In this document: piece by piece, positions 16,941 to 25,858 of the stretch
How positions within the stretch are numbered: position 1 is the first letter of the stretch
How the letters are laid out: every line of letters begins with the position of its first letter
Assembly: GCA_002721305.1 (NCBI GenBank)
Contig: PBKA01000023.1
Coordinates: 1 to 33,850, forward strand
Origin: Acidimicrobiaceae bacterium
GTDB taxonomy: Bacteria > Actinomycetota > Acidimicrobiia > Acidimicrobiales > Poriferisodalaceae
Direction: 5' to 3'
DNA: 33,850 bases
Translations under genes and position numbers: made by a program
The notes under the pieces: generated by a model
The model's input: only the letters and a program-made list of their open reading frames with translations
The model's database searches: none
Told to the model about the DNA's origin: nothing

Positions 16941-18542
16941 GTGACAACTTTCGAAATTGAACCCAGCACCTTTCGCCATTGGAGATTGTCGGTTGACGAA
17001 GACATCGCAACCCTCGAACTCGAAGTGGACTCAGAAGCACCTGCCTTTGGAGACTACGAGTTGAAACTCAATAGTTACGACATCGATGTGGACATTGAGC
17101 TTGCAAGTGCGATTCGACACATTCGGCTGGTCTACGTCGACGTTAAGTGCGTCGTAATCACAAGTGCACTTGAAGGAATGTTCTGCGCGGGCGCAAATAT
17201 TCGAATGCTTGCCGCCGCGGATCATTCTCACAAAGTGAACTTTTGTAAATTCACTAACGAAACACGACTCGAGCTTGAGGAAGCAAGTGAAATCAGCGGG
17301 ATCCGGTTTCTTGCGGCAGTCAATGGCTCGTGTTCAGGTGGCGGTTATGAACTCGCCTTGGCCTGTGACCACATTGTTTTGGTGGACGACAGGAGCACGT
17401 CGGTCTCCTTACCCGAGGTGCCTCTGTTGGGAGTTCTTCCCGGTACGGGTGGTCTCACTCGCCTTACCGACAAACGGCATGTTCGCCGAGATAGGGCCGA
17501 CATCTTCGCTACGAAGGCCGAAGGAATTTCTGGTCAAGAAGCTCTGGACTGGGGGTTGGTTGATGAGTTGGCCTCACCAACTGAATTCGATGAACTGATC
17601 GCGAAGAGAGCGATAAACCTTTCGTCAACCAGCACTCGTTTGCCCGGTCTTCCTGCTGCTATCTCTCCTTTGGAAATTTTCCTCTCGGACGACGCTATCG
17701 GTTACCAATGGGTCAATTTGAAGCTTTCTGGTGCATTCGCCGACCTGACGATCTCGGTGGCAGATACTCCAAATTGGTTACTGCAAACCGCCCGGGAACT
17801 TGATGACGTTATTTGCCGCCTGCGATTTGACTTCCCCGAGATTGGGACCCTGGTCTTAAGGACCGAGGGTTCGATCGAAGACGCTGTGTCGCTTGATGTG
17901 GCGCTCCAACGTTCAGATGAGAACATTCAACTTGAGACTCGGTTGCTGTGGAAGCGGTGTTTAACGAGGCTCGACTTGACCTCCAAGACACTGGTCGCGG
18001 CCATCGAGCCGGGATCATGTTTCGCTGGGGTCTTGTTCGAGCTTGCGTTGGCCGCGGATAGAACCTTCATGCTCGACGGACAATTCCAGGATGTCGAGAT
18101 TTCACTGCCACCCGCCGTGGTACGACTCACCGACACCAACTTCGGACTATTGCCGATGTGGAATGGTTTGAGTCGGCTGACATCTCGCCTTTGGGGGAAC
18201 GACGAAGCTTTGGCAAAACTCTCCGACGTTCGTTATCAAGATCTGTTCGCTTCGGAGGCTTGGGACTTCGGGGTGGTAACAACGACTCCAGATGATCTTG
18301 ATTGGGATGATGAACTGAGGCTATTCATCGAGGAGCGTTCTAGTTTCTCGGCCGACGCGTTGACCGCCATGGAGGCAAACCAAAGATTCAGTGGGCCTGA
18401 AACTATGGCCACCAAGATCTTCGCTCGGCTGTCGGCGTGGCAGAATTGGGTATTCGCTAGACCAAATGCGAGCGGGCCTGAAGGATCATTGCGGCGCTAC
18501 GGGACCGGATCTCGTCCTACATTTGATAATCGGCGAACCTGA
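16941..18542 (+). CDS. boxC: benzoyl-CoA-dihydrodiol lyase (2,3-epoxybenzoyl-CoA dihydrolase)
   Basis: BoxC opens the ring of 2,3-epoxybenzoyl-CoA hydrolytically, releasing formate and 3,4-dehydroadipyl-CoA semialdehyde. This protein has 533 residues, slightly shorter than the usual ~550. The N-terminal crotonase domain carries MFCAGANIRML, GGGYELALACD (E137) and SLPEVPLLGVLPGTGG (E159), all features of catalytic crotonases. A second, degenerate crotonase-like half (about 270-500) follows, as expected for BoxC. The start is GTG 16941, with GAGG about eight bases upstream; an ATG at 16927 runs straight into a stop. It is immediately followed by boxB (24 bp). Confidence 0.92.
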   Translation: MTTFEIEPSTFRHWRLSVDEDIATLELEVDSEAPAFGDYELKLNSYDIDVDIELASAIRHIRLVYVDVKCVVITSALEGMFCAGANIRMLAAADHSHKVNFCKFTNETRLELEEASEISGIRFLAAVNGSCSGGGYELALACDHIVLVDDRSTSVSLPEVPLLGVLPGTGGLTRLTDKRHVRRDRADIFATKAEGISGQEALDWGLVDELASPTEFDELIAKRAINLSSTSTRLPGLPAAISPLEIFLSDDAIGYQWVNLKLSGAFADLTISVADTPNWLLQTARELDDVICRLRFDFPEIGTLVLRTEGSIEDAVSLDVALQRSDENIQLETRLLWKRCLTRLDLTSKTLVAAIEPGSCFAGVLFELALAADRTFMLDGQFQDVEISLPPAVVRLTDTNFGLLPMWNGLSRLTSRLWGNDEALAKLSDVRYQDLFASEAWDFGVVTTTPDDLDWDDELRLFIEERSSFSADALTAMEANQRFSGPETMATKIFARLSAWQNWVFARPNASGPEGSLRRYGTGSRPTFDNRRT

Positions 18543-18566
18543 CTAGCGTGTTGGATACCTTTACCG

Positions 18567-19985
18567 ATGACTCGAGAAATTAACTACTCAGAGAAGATCC
18601 CCAACAACGTCAACCTGAGCGGTGACAGACGTCTCCAGAGAGCTCTTGAGAATTGGCAGCCTCGGTTCGCCGACTGGTGGTCCGAAATGGGTCCGATCGG
18701 ATTCCAAGACAAAGAGATCTATCTGAGAACCGCTGTGGACGTCGGACAAGAGGGCTGGGCACACTTCTCACATGTAAAGCTCCCTGACTACCGCTGGGGA
18801 ATATTTCTTTCAGAGCCCGACGCGGACCGACGGATTGGCTTTGGTGAGATGAGAGGCCAACCAGTTTGGCAGGAGGTCCCCGGCGAGTTTCGAACTGATC
18901 TTCGTCGACTAATCGTCGTGCAAGGTGATACTGAGCCGGCCTCAGTTGAGCAACAGCGGTATCTAGGGCAGACGGCTCCATCGCTTTATGACCTGAGGAA
19001 CTTGTTTCAAATCAACGTGGAGGAGGGTCGTCATCTTTGGGCGATGGTGTATCTGTTGCACGCTCACTTTGGTCGTGACGGCCGAGATGAGGCAGACGCC
19101 CTTTTGCAAAGACACTCGGGCGACCCAGATCACCCACGTATCCTGGGAGCCTTCAATGAAAAGACAGCGGATTGGCTCTCTTTCCTGTTGTTCACTTACT
19201 TCACCGACCGAGACGGCAAGTATCAGTTGGGGGCGCTCAAGGAGTCGGCATTCGATCCCTTGAGCAGGACCTGCGACTTCATGTTGAAGGAAGAGGCCCA
19301 CCACATGTTCGTGGGCGCCTCAGGTATCGGGCGGGTAGTCCAGAGAACATGTGAAGTAATGAAGGAATATGACACAGAAGACGTGCGTGCCCACGGTGCA
19401 CTTGATCTGGAGACCCTGCAGAAATACATCAACTTCCATTTCTCAGTTTCTCTTGACCTGTTTGGGTCTGAAACTTCTACCAACGCGGCGAACTACTACT
19501 CAGCGGGTCTGAAGGGCAGATTTGCAGAAGACTCATACGATGACGATCACTTACTCATTAACGATCACCATTCAATCGAGGAGATCGTTGACGGACGGTG
19601 GACAGAGACAACTCACCCAACGATCACGGTCGTGAATGAACAACTACGGCGGTCCTATATCGACGACTGCGCTACTGGCATGCGACGTTGGAATCGGATA
19701 CTCGAACAAAATGGCATTGACCGGCGTCTTGAGCTGCCGAGCGCAGGATTCCACAGGCAGGTCGGGATCTACCGAGATCAATTCGTGACTCCTTCGGGCC
19801 AAGTCCTCTCAGAGTCAGAATGGCGTTCGCTTGAATCGGAGTTCCTGCCCACCGATTCCGACCGCGATTTCGTGGTCTCGCTGATGCAACCCGTTTATGC
19901 TCCTGGGCAAATGGCAAGTTGGATCGCACCACCTGCGACGGGCATCAACACTCAGCCAGTTGACTACGAATATGTTCGGCTCTAA
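18567..19985 (+). CDS. boxB: benzoyl-CoA 2,3-epoxidase, diiron oxygenase subunit BoxB
   Basis: BoxB is the diiron oxygenase that converts benzoyl-CoA with O2 to 2,3-epoxybenzoyl-CoA, receiving electrons from a reductase (BoxA). Length 472 matches the family (~473). The N-terminus INYSEKIPNNVNL is diagnostic. All six expected iron ligands are found: E123, E153, H156, D214, E243 and H246. These have a constant +3 offset from the ligands recalled for Azoarcus BoxB (E120, E150, H153, D211, E240, H243). The start is ATG 18567, which lacks a clear ribosome binding site and may be coupled to boxC. The gene ends three bases from the convergent Nudix gene. No boxA is found in the window. Confidence 0.95.
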   Translation: MTREINYSEKIPNNVNLSGDRRLQRALENWQPRFADWWSEMGPIGFQDKEIYLRTAVDVGQEGWAHFSHVKLPDYRWGIFLSEPDADRRIGFGEMRGQPVWQEVPGEFRTDLRRLIVVQGDTEPASVEQQRYLGQTAPSLYDLRNLFQINVEEGRHLWAMVYLLHAHFGRDGRDEADALLQRHSGDPDHPRILGAFNEKTADWLSFLLFTYFTDRDGKYQLGALKESAFDPLSRTCDFMLKEEAHHMFVGASGIGRVVQRTCEVMKEYDTEDVRAHGALDLETLQKYINFHFSVSLDLFGSETSTNAANYYSAGLKGRFAEDSYDDDHLLINDHHSIEEIVDGRWTETTHPTITVVNEQLRRSYIDDCATGMRRWNRILEQNGIDRRLELPSAGFHRQVGIYRDQFVTPSGQVLSESEWRSLESEFLPTDSDRDFVVSLMQPVYAPGQMASWIAPPATGINTQPVDYEYVRL

Positions 19986-19988
19986 CTG

Positions 19989-20516
19989 TTAGATCCTCGC
20001 GTAGTCCCATCCAATCGATTTATCTCTGTCGTACGGCATCGTCCCGTGGAACTGTCGCGGATCATCGTCAAACACCATCGAGATGAAGTGACGATCGCCT
20101 TCCCACATCGGAAGTTGGGCAGCGTCGCGAATCGATGGATCAGCATCACAAGCCTGGAGTAACCGATCAAGCTCGACCCACACAAGTGAACCCTCATCGT
20201 TGGACTCAACAATCTCACCCTTCCAAGAGTCCGCTAGAAAAATGAAACCCAACCACTCTTCCTGCTTAGGGCCGAAGTTTGACCAGGTGATCGTTCCCCT
20301 CAGAGAAAGCGAGGTCAGCGTCGCCCCGGATTCTTCTTCGAACTCTCGTCGTGCTCCCGAAACAACTGACTCATCGAGCTCAAGCTTTCCTCCTAGCCCA
20401 TTGAACTTTCCGTAGTGGTCATCTGTGGGACGAGCATCACGTTTTATCAGTAGAACGCTATTACTGTCGCGATCTAGGAGGTACACCAGGGTTCCAATGA
20501 TTGGGCGAAACATCAT
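19989..20516 (-). CDS. Nudix hydrolase (MutT-like)
   Basis: Nudix-fold pyrophosphohydrolase of about 175 residues. The Nudix box is complete: G at the start of GKLELDE, seven residues, then REFEEESGA, giving the metal-binding REUxEExGU pattern. The segment GKFNGLGGKLE before it resembles 8-oxo-dGTP diphosphatases, which cleanse oxidised nucleotides. The frame opens at 20540; the tandem ATGs at 20516/20513 just before FRPIIGTLVYLL are the natural N-terminus. It is divergent from an alpha/beta hydrolase gene across 56 bp. There is no evident link to the box genes beyond adjacency. Confidence 0.88.
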   Translation of the reverse strand: MMFRPIIGTLVYLLDRDSNSVLLIKRDARPTDDHYGKFNGLGGKLELDESVVSGARREFEEESGATLTSLSLRGTITWSNFGPKQEEWLGFIFLADSWKGEIVESNDEGSLVWVELDRLLQACDADPSIRDAAQLPMWEGDRHFISMVFDDDPRQFHGTMPYDRDKSIGWDYARI

Positions 20517-20572
20517 TACCGGCAAAGTACTGGCAAACACGGGACTAGTTGGTCCATCGCGTCGATTGACTC

Positions 20573-21343
20573 ATGTCTGAGTTGCACGAAGTCGCTGGAA
20601 CGCAGCTCGCTGTGCGGGCCTTGGGAGTCCTTGGTGATCAACCCACAATCGTCATGTTGCACGAGGGGTTGGGGTCAATTACTCAATGGCACGACCTTCC
20701 CGAACAGATTCATGGATCAACCGGTTTACCTGTGGTGGCTTACGACAGGGGCGGATACGGACGCTCCCCGCTGGACACAAAATATTATGACCCAGAGTTT
20801 ATGCATCGAGAAGCCCTCGAGACCCTTCCAGCGTTGCTCAAACACTTGGGGGTGCAACGACCGGTTCTGTTCGGCCATAGCGATGGGGGAACAATTTCAC
20901 TGATAGCAGCGACGTCACCAGAAGTAGCTCCCTTGGCGGTCATCACCATCGCCGCCCACATCTTCGTAGAACCAGCGGTCGTTAAGGGCGTAGGGGCTGC
21001 TAAGGCGAGACGGAATCAAATCGTCAAAGGTATGTCGCGTCACCATGACAACGCCGGAGCGACCTTTGATCGCTGGGCCAATGTCTGGCTCGACCCTTTA
21101 TTTGCAACGTTTGATATCTGCAGCATTCTTTCGAGGATCACATGCCCATTGCTGATTCTTCAAGGGGATCGAGATGAATATGCGACTGAGGAGATGGTTC
21201 ATGGTGTCACCCAGCGAGTCCCTCAAGCCTTAGGCAGGTTCATCCCCGACTGCGGACACATTGCACACAGAGATCAACCCGAGGCCTTAGTCGAAAACCT
21301 CGGTGGCTTTCTTATGCAAACTGGAGTGATCGGACAGAACTAG
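20573..21343 (+). CDS. alpha/beta hydrolase
   Basis: A 256-residue alpha/beta hydrolase. The nucleophile is S103 in FGHSDGGT, the acid lies in LQGDRDEYA and the His in DCGHIAHRDQPE. HEGLGSITQWHDLP at the oxyanion region resembles the enol-lactonase/C-C hydrolase type used in aromatic degradation; esterase activity is also possible. It starts at ATG 20573, divergent from the Nudix gene. Its stop codon overlaps the convergent downstream hydrolase stop in a shared CTAG (21340-21343). Proximity to the box cluster makes an aromatic catabolism role plausible but not shown. Confidence 0.85.
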   Translation: MSELHEVAGTQLAVRALGVLGDQPTIVMLHEGLGSITQWHDLPEQIHGSTGLPVVAYDRGGYGRSPLDTKYYDPEFMHREALETLPALLKHLGVQRPVLFGHSDGGTISLIAATSPEVAPLAVITIAAHIFVEPAVVKGVGAAKARRNQIVKGMSRHHDNAGATFDRWANVWLDPLFATFDICSILSRITCPLLILQGDRDEYATEEMVHGVTQRVPQALGRFIPDCGHIAHRDQPEALVENLGGFLMQTGVIGQN

Positions 21344-22209
21344 GCGGATAAGAGAACCCTTAAGGCGTCAGCAGCCAAACGATCAGGGGCCTCGAGAGGA
21401 CCGAAATGCGTCAGGTCCTCATAGACGATTGTCTCGGCATTCGCTAATGCTTCAGCCGCGGGCATTCCTAAGTTTCCAAACCCTTGGTCCATGCCTCTAC
21501 CGATCAGTACCTTGGCTTCACAGTCAACGATCTTGTCATTAGTTGACACTCGTTCACCGTCATAAACCTTGGCCTCTTCGTCCCCTCGGCATCGCAGTCG
21601 CACAGAGCCGTCTTCTAGGTCTTCGAAGGCGTTCGATACGTAACTGTAGAGAGCATCAGCTCTACAACTAGAGAATGGTGGACGGCTCGAAAAACGTTCA
21701 AATGCCTCACCGCGGGAACCGAACACTTCTCGCCGTTTTTGTGCACCAGCGATTAAGGGGTTTTCGCCGGCAGGGAACGCCTCACCGGGCCGCCACATCA
21801 CAGGTTCATATCCGTACATGCGGCGAATCAAGCCGCGACGCTCGGCATCCGCGAGCAATAAGGTCGCCGCGCCAATCGAGTGACCGACACAATCAAGCTG
21901 CCCGTCATCGATTTCGAGATAATCAACCACACAGAGAATGTCCTTGGCCAAACTGGTCCATTCATAATCACCATTAGTGGGGGAACTACTCCAACCATGG
22001 GACCTTAAGTCGGGCGCCCACACTGTGAAATGCTCTGTAAGTCTCTCTACAAAAGGGCCATATGTCCTGCCGTTGAAGCCGGTCGCGTGAACAAAGAGCA
22101 ATGGCGGCCCTTTCCCACCCAGGTTGTGGAGAGCTATTTGTCCACCACCCTCAGAAGCCAACATGTCTGGAGAAGGGACACCATCAGAATTCGATTGGTT
22201 CGCACTCAC
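21340..22209 (-). CDS. alpha/beta hydrolase
   Basis: A second alpha/beta hydrolase, 289 residues, not a close copy of its neighbour. The nucleophile is S111 in VGHSIGAAT, with HATGFNGRTY at the oxyanion hole, PDLRSHGWSS after strand 4, an acidic residue in GRGMDQGF and the catalytic His in EDLTHFGPLEAP. The GTG at 22209 is used. It yields a polar 20-residue N-terminal extension before the core, so a start at the ATG at 22164 is possible. It is divergent from the DsbA-like gene by 39 bp and tail-to-tail with the other hydrolase. The substrate is unknown. Confidence 0.82.
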   Translation of the reverse strand: MSANQSNSDGVPSPDMLASEGGGQIALHNLGGKGPPLLFVHATGFNGRTYGPFVERLTEHFTVWAPDLRSHGWSSSPTNGDYEWTSLAKDILCVVDYLEIDDGQLDCVGHSIGAATLLLADAERRGLIRRMYGYEPVMWRPGEAFPAGENPLIAGAQKRREVFGSRGEAFERFSSRPPFSSCRADALYSYVSNAFEDLEDGSVRLRCRGDEEAKVYDGERVSTNDKIVDCEAKVLIGRGMDQGFGNLGMPAAEALANAETIVYEDLTHFGPLEAPDRLAADALRVLLSA

Positions 22210-22248
22210 CTAGCCGACCATAGGCCGCGACGTGCTAATGATGTCGGT

Positions 22249-22980
22249 ATGAGTCAAGAGAAATACGACATCGAATTCTTCTGGGACCCAATATGCCCTT
22301 TCGCTTGGGTCACATCACGTTGGGTTGAAAAGGTGGCGCAACAAACCAACTACTCAGTTGATTGGCGCTTCATTTCCCTGCGAATCCTTAACAAGGACAA
22401 GAACTATGAGACTGACTTCCCTCCTGGTTACGAACAAGGGCACACAGCAGGACTGAGATTCCTAAGGGCAGCAGCAAAAGTGAGAGAAGAACACGGGCGC
22501 GAACACATGTCTGCTCTTTACAGCGCTTTCGGGACTCACTACTGGGAATTGGATCAACAGCCCGGTCTACGAAAACAACTCGGCACGGTCGAACACACAG
22601 AACATTGTCTCGAGACCGCCGGGTTACCCAAGAGCCTAGCCTCCGCCGTGGACGACTCCGAGTGGGACGGTGTTATCGAAGGTGAAACCGAACTCGCCCT
22701 GTCGCGCACCGGTCGCGATGTCGGAACCCCCATCATCTCGTTCCAACCGCCAAACGGTCTCTCATTTTTTGGTCCAGTTATTTCTAGGGTGCCTACAGAT
22801 GAGCAAGCAGTGCCCCTTTGGGATGCGGTCATCGAGCTTGCTAGCTTCCCAGGATTCGCCGAAATGAAACGATCTTTGCGCGAAGCCCCTCAGATCAATG
22901 TTCTCGGGACGCTTGAGACCAACCCCGTCATGGAAGACTGGGAAGCAGGTTCTCGTAAAGCTCACAAGCCGAGCAACTAA
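22249..22980 (+). CDS. DsbA-family protein resembling mycothiol-dependent nitroreductase Rv2466c
   Basis: Thioredoxin-fold DsbA-like protein, 243 residues. The opening IEFFWDPICPFAWVTSRWVE, the DVGTPIISF segment and FFGPVISRVP follow the pattern of the mycobacterial mycothiol-dependent reductase Rv2466c. That enzyme has a CPWC active site, whereas here it is C16-P-F-A19. The resolving cysteine is therefore missing, which implies monothiol (mixed disulfide with mycothiol) chemistry or a changed function. The frame opens upstream at 22030 inside the opposite gene; the ATG at 22249 fits the family N-terminus. Cytoplasmic, with no signal peptide. It is followed by a flavin split-barrel gene 36 bp away. 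Confidence 0.82.
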   Translation: MSQEKYDIEFFWDPICPFAWVTSRWVEKVAQQTNYSVDWRFISLRILNKDKNYETDFPPGYEQGHTAGLRFLRAAAKVREEHGREHMSALYSAFGTHYWELDQQPGLRKQLGTVEHTEHCLETAGLPKSLASAVDDSEWDGVIEGETELALSRTGRDVGTPIISFQPPNGLSFFGPVISRVPTDEQAVPLWDAVIELASFPGFAEMKRSLREAPQINVLGTLETNPVMEDWEAGSRKAHKPSN

Positions 22981-23016
22981 CGGAGCAACGACGGCCTCTG
23001 CGTCTAGGGTTGAGTC

Positions 23017-23619
23017 ATGACCAGAACAACGGGCGAACTGTACGGCGCAGGTGCGCGAGCCCTGCAAGATCACTTCGATGCTCGGCGCCTAGCTGATCGT
23101 CTCAAAGAGGTCACCGTTAGCGACTCCATCGATGACAGGACAGCTTCGTATCTAGGGCGCGCTACCTACTTTTTCTTAGCGACGGTGGATGATGGCGGCT
23201 TCCCTGATGTTTCATACAAAGGTGGCCGTTCTGGATTCGTCCGAGTTCTGGATGACCGAACTCTTCGGTTCCCCTCCTATGACGGCAACGGCATGTTCCG
23301 GTCCCTGGGCAACATCGAAGAAACGGGCAAGGTGGCGTTGTTATTTATCCGGCAGAACGACAACGCCAATCGAATACGCATCCATGGAACCGGGCGAGTT
23401 CTGTTGGATGAATCAGATTTGTCCCAATTCGAGGGGGCCGAGGCAGTGGTTGAAGTCCAAGTGAGTCGCGTCTTCCCCAACTGTCCGCGATACATCCATG
23501 ACTTAGAATCTGGAACCATCTCAGAATTCGCGCCTGGCGGATCGACTCCTCCCCCTGAGCCTGAGTGGAAACAATGGGATACCTTTGCTGACGTTCTCCC
23601 CAACCGACATCACACATGA
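23017..23619 (+). CDS. pyridoxamine 5'-phosphate oxidase-family (flavin split-barrel) protein
   Basis: A 200-residue FMN/F420-binding split-barrel protein of the PNPOx-like superfamily. YFFLATVDDGGFPDVSYKGG (about residues 50-70) and LRFPSYDGNGMFRSLGNI, which resembles the cofactor-phosphate binding region, are the main marks, followed by GKVALLFI and IHGTGRV. It is the kind often annotated as general-stress or nitroreductase-like rather than true PdxH. Its TGA overlaps the ATG of the next LLM gene (ATGA at 23616-23619), a strong sign of cotranscription and coupling. Cofactor identity (FMN versus F420) cannot be told. Confidence 0.82.
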   Translation: MTRTTGELYGAGARALQDHFDARRLADRLKEVTVSDSIDDRTASYLGRATYFFLATVDDGGFPDVSYKGGRSGFVRVLDDRTLRFPSYDGNGMFRSLGNIEETGKVALLFIRQNDNANRIRIHGTGRVLLDESDLSQFEGAEAVVEVQVSRVFPNCPRYIHDLESGTISEFAPGGSTPPPEPEWKQWDTFADVLPNRHHT

Positions 23620-24629
23620 AGGTTTTTACAACTTTTCCCCAATCGGATCTCCGAGACATCCCATCAGCTGTCCAGAGCATCGAAGACGACGGTTACGACG
23701 GAATAGTCTCACTCGAGAATAGACATGATCCTTTCTTGCCATTGGGCATCGCCGCGCTTCATTCCAAGAAACTGAAGCTCGCGACCGGGGTCGCCATAGC
23801 ATTTCCCAGAAGCCCAATGATTACTGCAAACATCGGCTGGGATTTACAGCGTGCAAGTTCCGGACGCTTTGAACTAGGGCTAGGAAGCCAGGTGCGTGGG
23901 CACAACGAACGTCGTTTCAGCGTGAAGTGGCTCCCACCGGCTCGAAGGATGCGCGAATACGTTGAAGCAGTCAGAGCTATCTGGGAAACATGGCGGACCG
24001 GCAAGGCGTTGAACTACGAGGGTGACTTTTACAACTTCACCCTTATGACCCCAAACTTCACTCCTGAACCGCTTGAAGTCCCTTTACCCAAGATAACTAT
24101 GGCCGCGGTAGGTCCGGCAATGTTGCGAACGGCAGGCCGGGTGTGTGACGGAGTTCGGCTTCACGCATTTTGTACTCGTCCCTACTTGGAACAAAAGGTA
24201 CTTCCGGAACTCCTAAAGGGGCTTGACGAAAGTTCTAGGACCCGAGAAAGCTTCGAGATAAGTGGTGGTGGCTTCATTTGCACAGGCCCCGACGATCAGT
24301 CGGTAGAAGAAATGATGGATTGGGTTCGTTACCGAATAGGTTTTTACGGAAGTACCAAGGCTTACTGGCCTGTACTCGAAGAACACGATCTCCTAGACCT
24401 GGGGCAAGAACTCAATCATCTCTCTAAGAATGATGGGTGGTCAAAGATGGCCGGTCTCGTGAGTGACGATGTCGTAAGACATTTCGCCGCAGTAGGGCGG
24501 CACGACGAGATCGCAAAAGCGATTTCTGAACGTTTCGGTGGGCTTAGCGACGCCATCGGCGCTAGTGCCTCTCCCGAGATACCCGCCGATCTACCTCCGG
24601 ATGTCATCCAAGACATCCAGGCGATCTAA
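23616..24629 (+). CDS. LLM class F420-dependent-type oxidoreductase (TIGR03617-like)
   Basis: Luciferase-like oxidoreductase, 337 residues. LKLATGVAIAFPRSPM, the ASSGRFELGLGSQVRGHNERRF loop (residues ~80-101) and KITMAAVGPAML are characteristic of the actinobacterial F420-dependent subfamily remembered as TIGR03617. The ATG overlaps the preceding split-barrel gene stop by four bases. Pairing of a split-barrel flavoprotein with an LLM enzyme suggests a redox pair acting on a common substrate, but this is inference. It is the third LLM gene in the window and is not a recent duplicate of the other two. Confidence 0.85.
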   Translation: MKVFTTFPQSDLRDIPSAVQSIEDDGYDGIVSLENRHDPFLPLGIAALHSKKLKLATGVAIAFPRSPMITANIGWDLQRASSGRFELGLGSQVRGHNERRFSVKWLPPARRMREYVEAVRAIWETWRTGKALNYEGDFYNFTLMTPNFTPEPLEVPLPKITMAAVGPAMLRTAGRVCDGVRLHAFCTRPYLEQKVLPELLKGLDESSRTRESFEISGGGFICTGPDDQSVEEMMDWVRYRIGFYGSTKAYWPVLEEHDLLDLGQELNHLSKNDGWSKMAGLVSDDVVRHFAAVGRHDEIAKAISERFGGLSDAIGASASPEIPADLPPDVIQDIQAI

Positions 24630-24646
24630 CCATGAGACGTCAAGAT

Positions 24647-25783
24647 TTATGATTTCCCGATCGCCCCATAAACCGCTGCTACAAGATTGAAAGCGCGTTC
24701 GTCCCCTACGAGGCCCCCGGCCATCTTGTTCATTGCGTAGGAAATTGTGATTCTTTCGTCAAGGTCGATGACCCCCATCGATCCACCCCATCCGAACCAA
24801 TAAAGGGTCCGTTCACTTGGAGTCAAAGGCAGGCGCTCATGGTTAACTCCGAAGCCGGTCCCATACGGCACATTCAATCCCAACACCAAGTCCCGTTCGA
24901 AGGTCTGACGTTCGAGAGCCGCCTCGATGGTTTCCGTATTCATCAAGGTAACCCCGTCGATGGTTCCGCCGCAGGCGATCGCTGAGTGGACGCGCGAAAT
25001 TGATCGAGCGTTGCCGATTCCTCCTCCCGCTGGAATTTCTGCTTGACGCCATTCATCAGTTTCGGTTTCGGTTCCGTCTAGGACACAACTCCGAAAAGTT
25101 CTTACGGCAATCGAGTCGGGGTCAGCGTCAACGATCTCATCGATGGGTTTTTCAGGAACATCTAATTGAGCCACACGGTGGTTCTCCGACGGGTCTAACC
25201 CAATGTGGAAGTCGGCACCTAGGGGGACTGCTACTTCGTCGCTAAAGAAAGTTCCGAGTGTCCGTCCATCAACGCGCCGCAACAGTTCTGCTTGCATGGT
25301 CCCTTGGGTTAGCGCGTGGTACCCCGGGGCGGTTCCTGGCTCCCACCACGGTTGCATTTCAGCTAGCAGTTCGGCCACAAGTGCATGGTCGTAGAGTTCA
25401 TCGGGCGTTACGGGCCTCGGAAATCCCGAACATCCGGTCTGGTGGGTCATGACGTGTCGCACCAAAACCGAGCCTTTACCATTACGTGCGAACTCCGGCC
25501 AGTACTCAGCAACCGGCGCCTCGAAATCGATCGCTCCCCTGTCAGCCAACATAAGGAGACAAATGGAAGCCATTGTCTTGGTTGTTGAATAAACGTTGAC
25601 GATGGTGTCAGTCACCCAAGGGTCACCACCCTTGTTACGTTTGCCCGCCCAGAGGTCGACCACGTACTGCCCATCAACGGTGACCGCCGCACTTGCGCCG
25701 AGTTCCTCCCCGGCCAAAAAGTTGGCCACAAATGCCTCCTGAACTAACGAGAAGCGTTCATCGCAGTTACCACTAACTTCCAT
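24647..25783 (-). CDS. serine hydrolase, class C beta-lactamase/EstB-like family
   Basis: Beta-lactamase-fold serine hydrolase of 378 residues, most likely an esterase or carboxypeptidase-like enzyme. The SxxK motif is S66-T-T-K69, and the second-motif tyrosine is probably Y155 in APGYHALTQG. The third motif (KTG in true beta-lactamases) is replaced by WFGWGGSMG, as in EstB-type esterases. No signal peptide is seen, arguing against periplasmic antibiotic resistance. ATG 25783 is used; an in-frame TTG lies at 25795. It ends 17 bp from the convergent LLM gene. Confidence 0.85.
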   Translation of the reverse strand: MEVSGNCDERFSLVQEAFVANFLAGEELGASAAVTVDGQYVVDLWAGKRNKGGDPWVTDTIVNVYSTTKTMASICLLMLADRGAIDFEAPVAEYWPEFARNGKGSVLVRHVMTHQTGCSGFPRPVTPDELYDHALVAELLAEMQPWWEPGTAPGYHALTQGTMQAELLRRVDGRTLGTFFSDEVAVPLGADFHIGLDPSENHRVAQLDVPEKPIDEIVDADPDSIAVRTFRSCVLDGTETETDEWRQAEIPAGGGIGNARSISRVHSAIACGGTIDGVTLMNTETIEAALERQTFERDLVLGLNVPYGTGFGVNHERLPLTPSERTLYWFGWGGSMGVIDLDERITISYAMNKMAGGLVGDERAFNLVAAVYGAIGKS

Positions 25784-25858
25784 TATCGTTCCCAATCTCT
25801 CTTAGCTCAGTCGACTCAACTCTGACTTGATGCCAACGAGTACTCTCAATAAACAAAG

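Noticed and set aside
16813..17040. N-terminal extension of benzoate-CoA ligase into boxC
   Set aside because: The extension is non-homologous in look and overlaps boxC. TTG 16812 has a strong ribosome binding site.
22030..22248. N-terminal extension of the DsbA-like protein
   Set aside because: It overlaps the opposite-strand hydrolase gene and has no family resemblance. ATG 22249 gives the expected N-terminus.
24647..25783. Antibiotic-resistance beta-lactamase
   Set aside because: No signal peptide and no KTG motif. The EstB-like features point to an esterase-type serine hydrolase.
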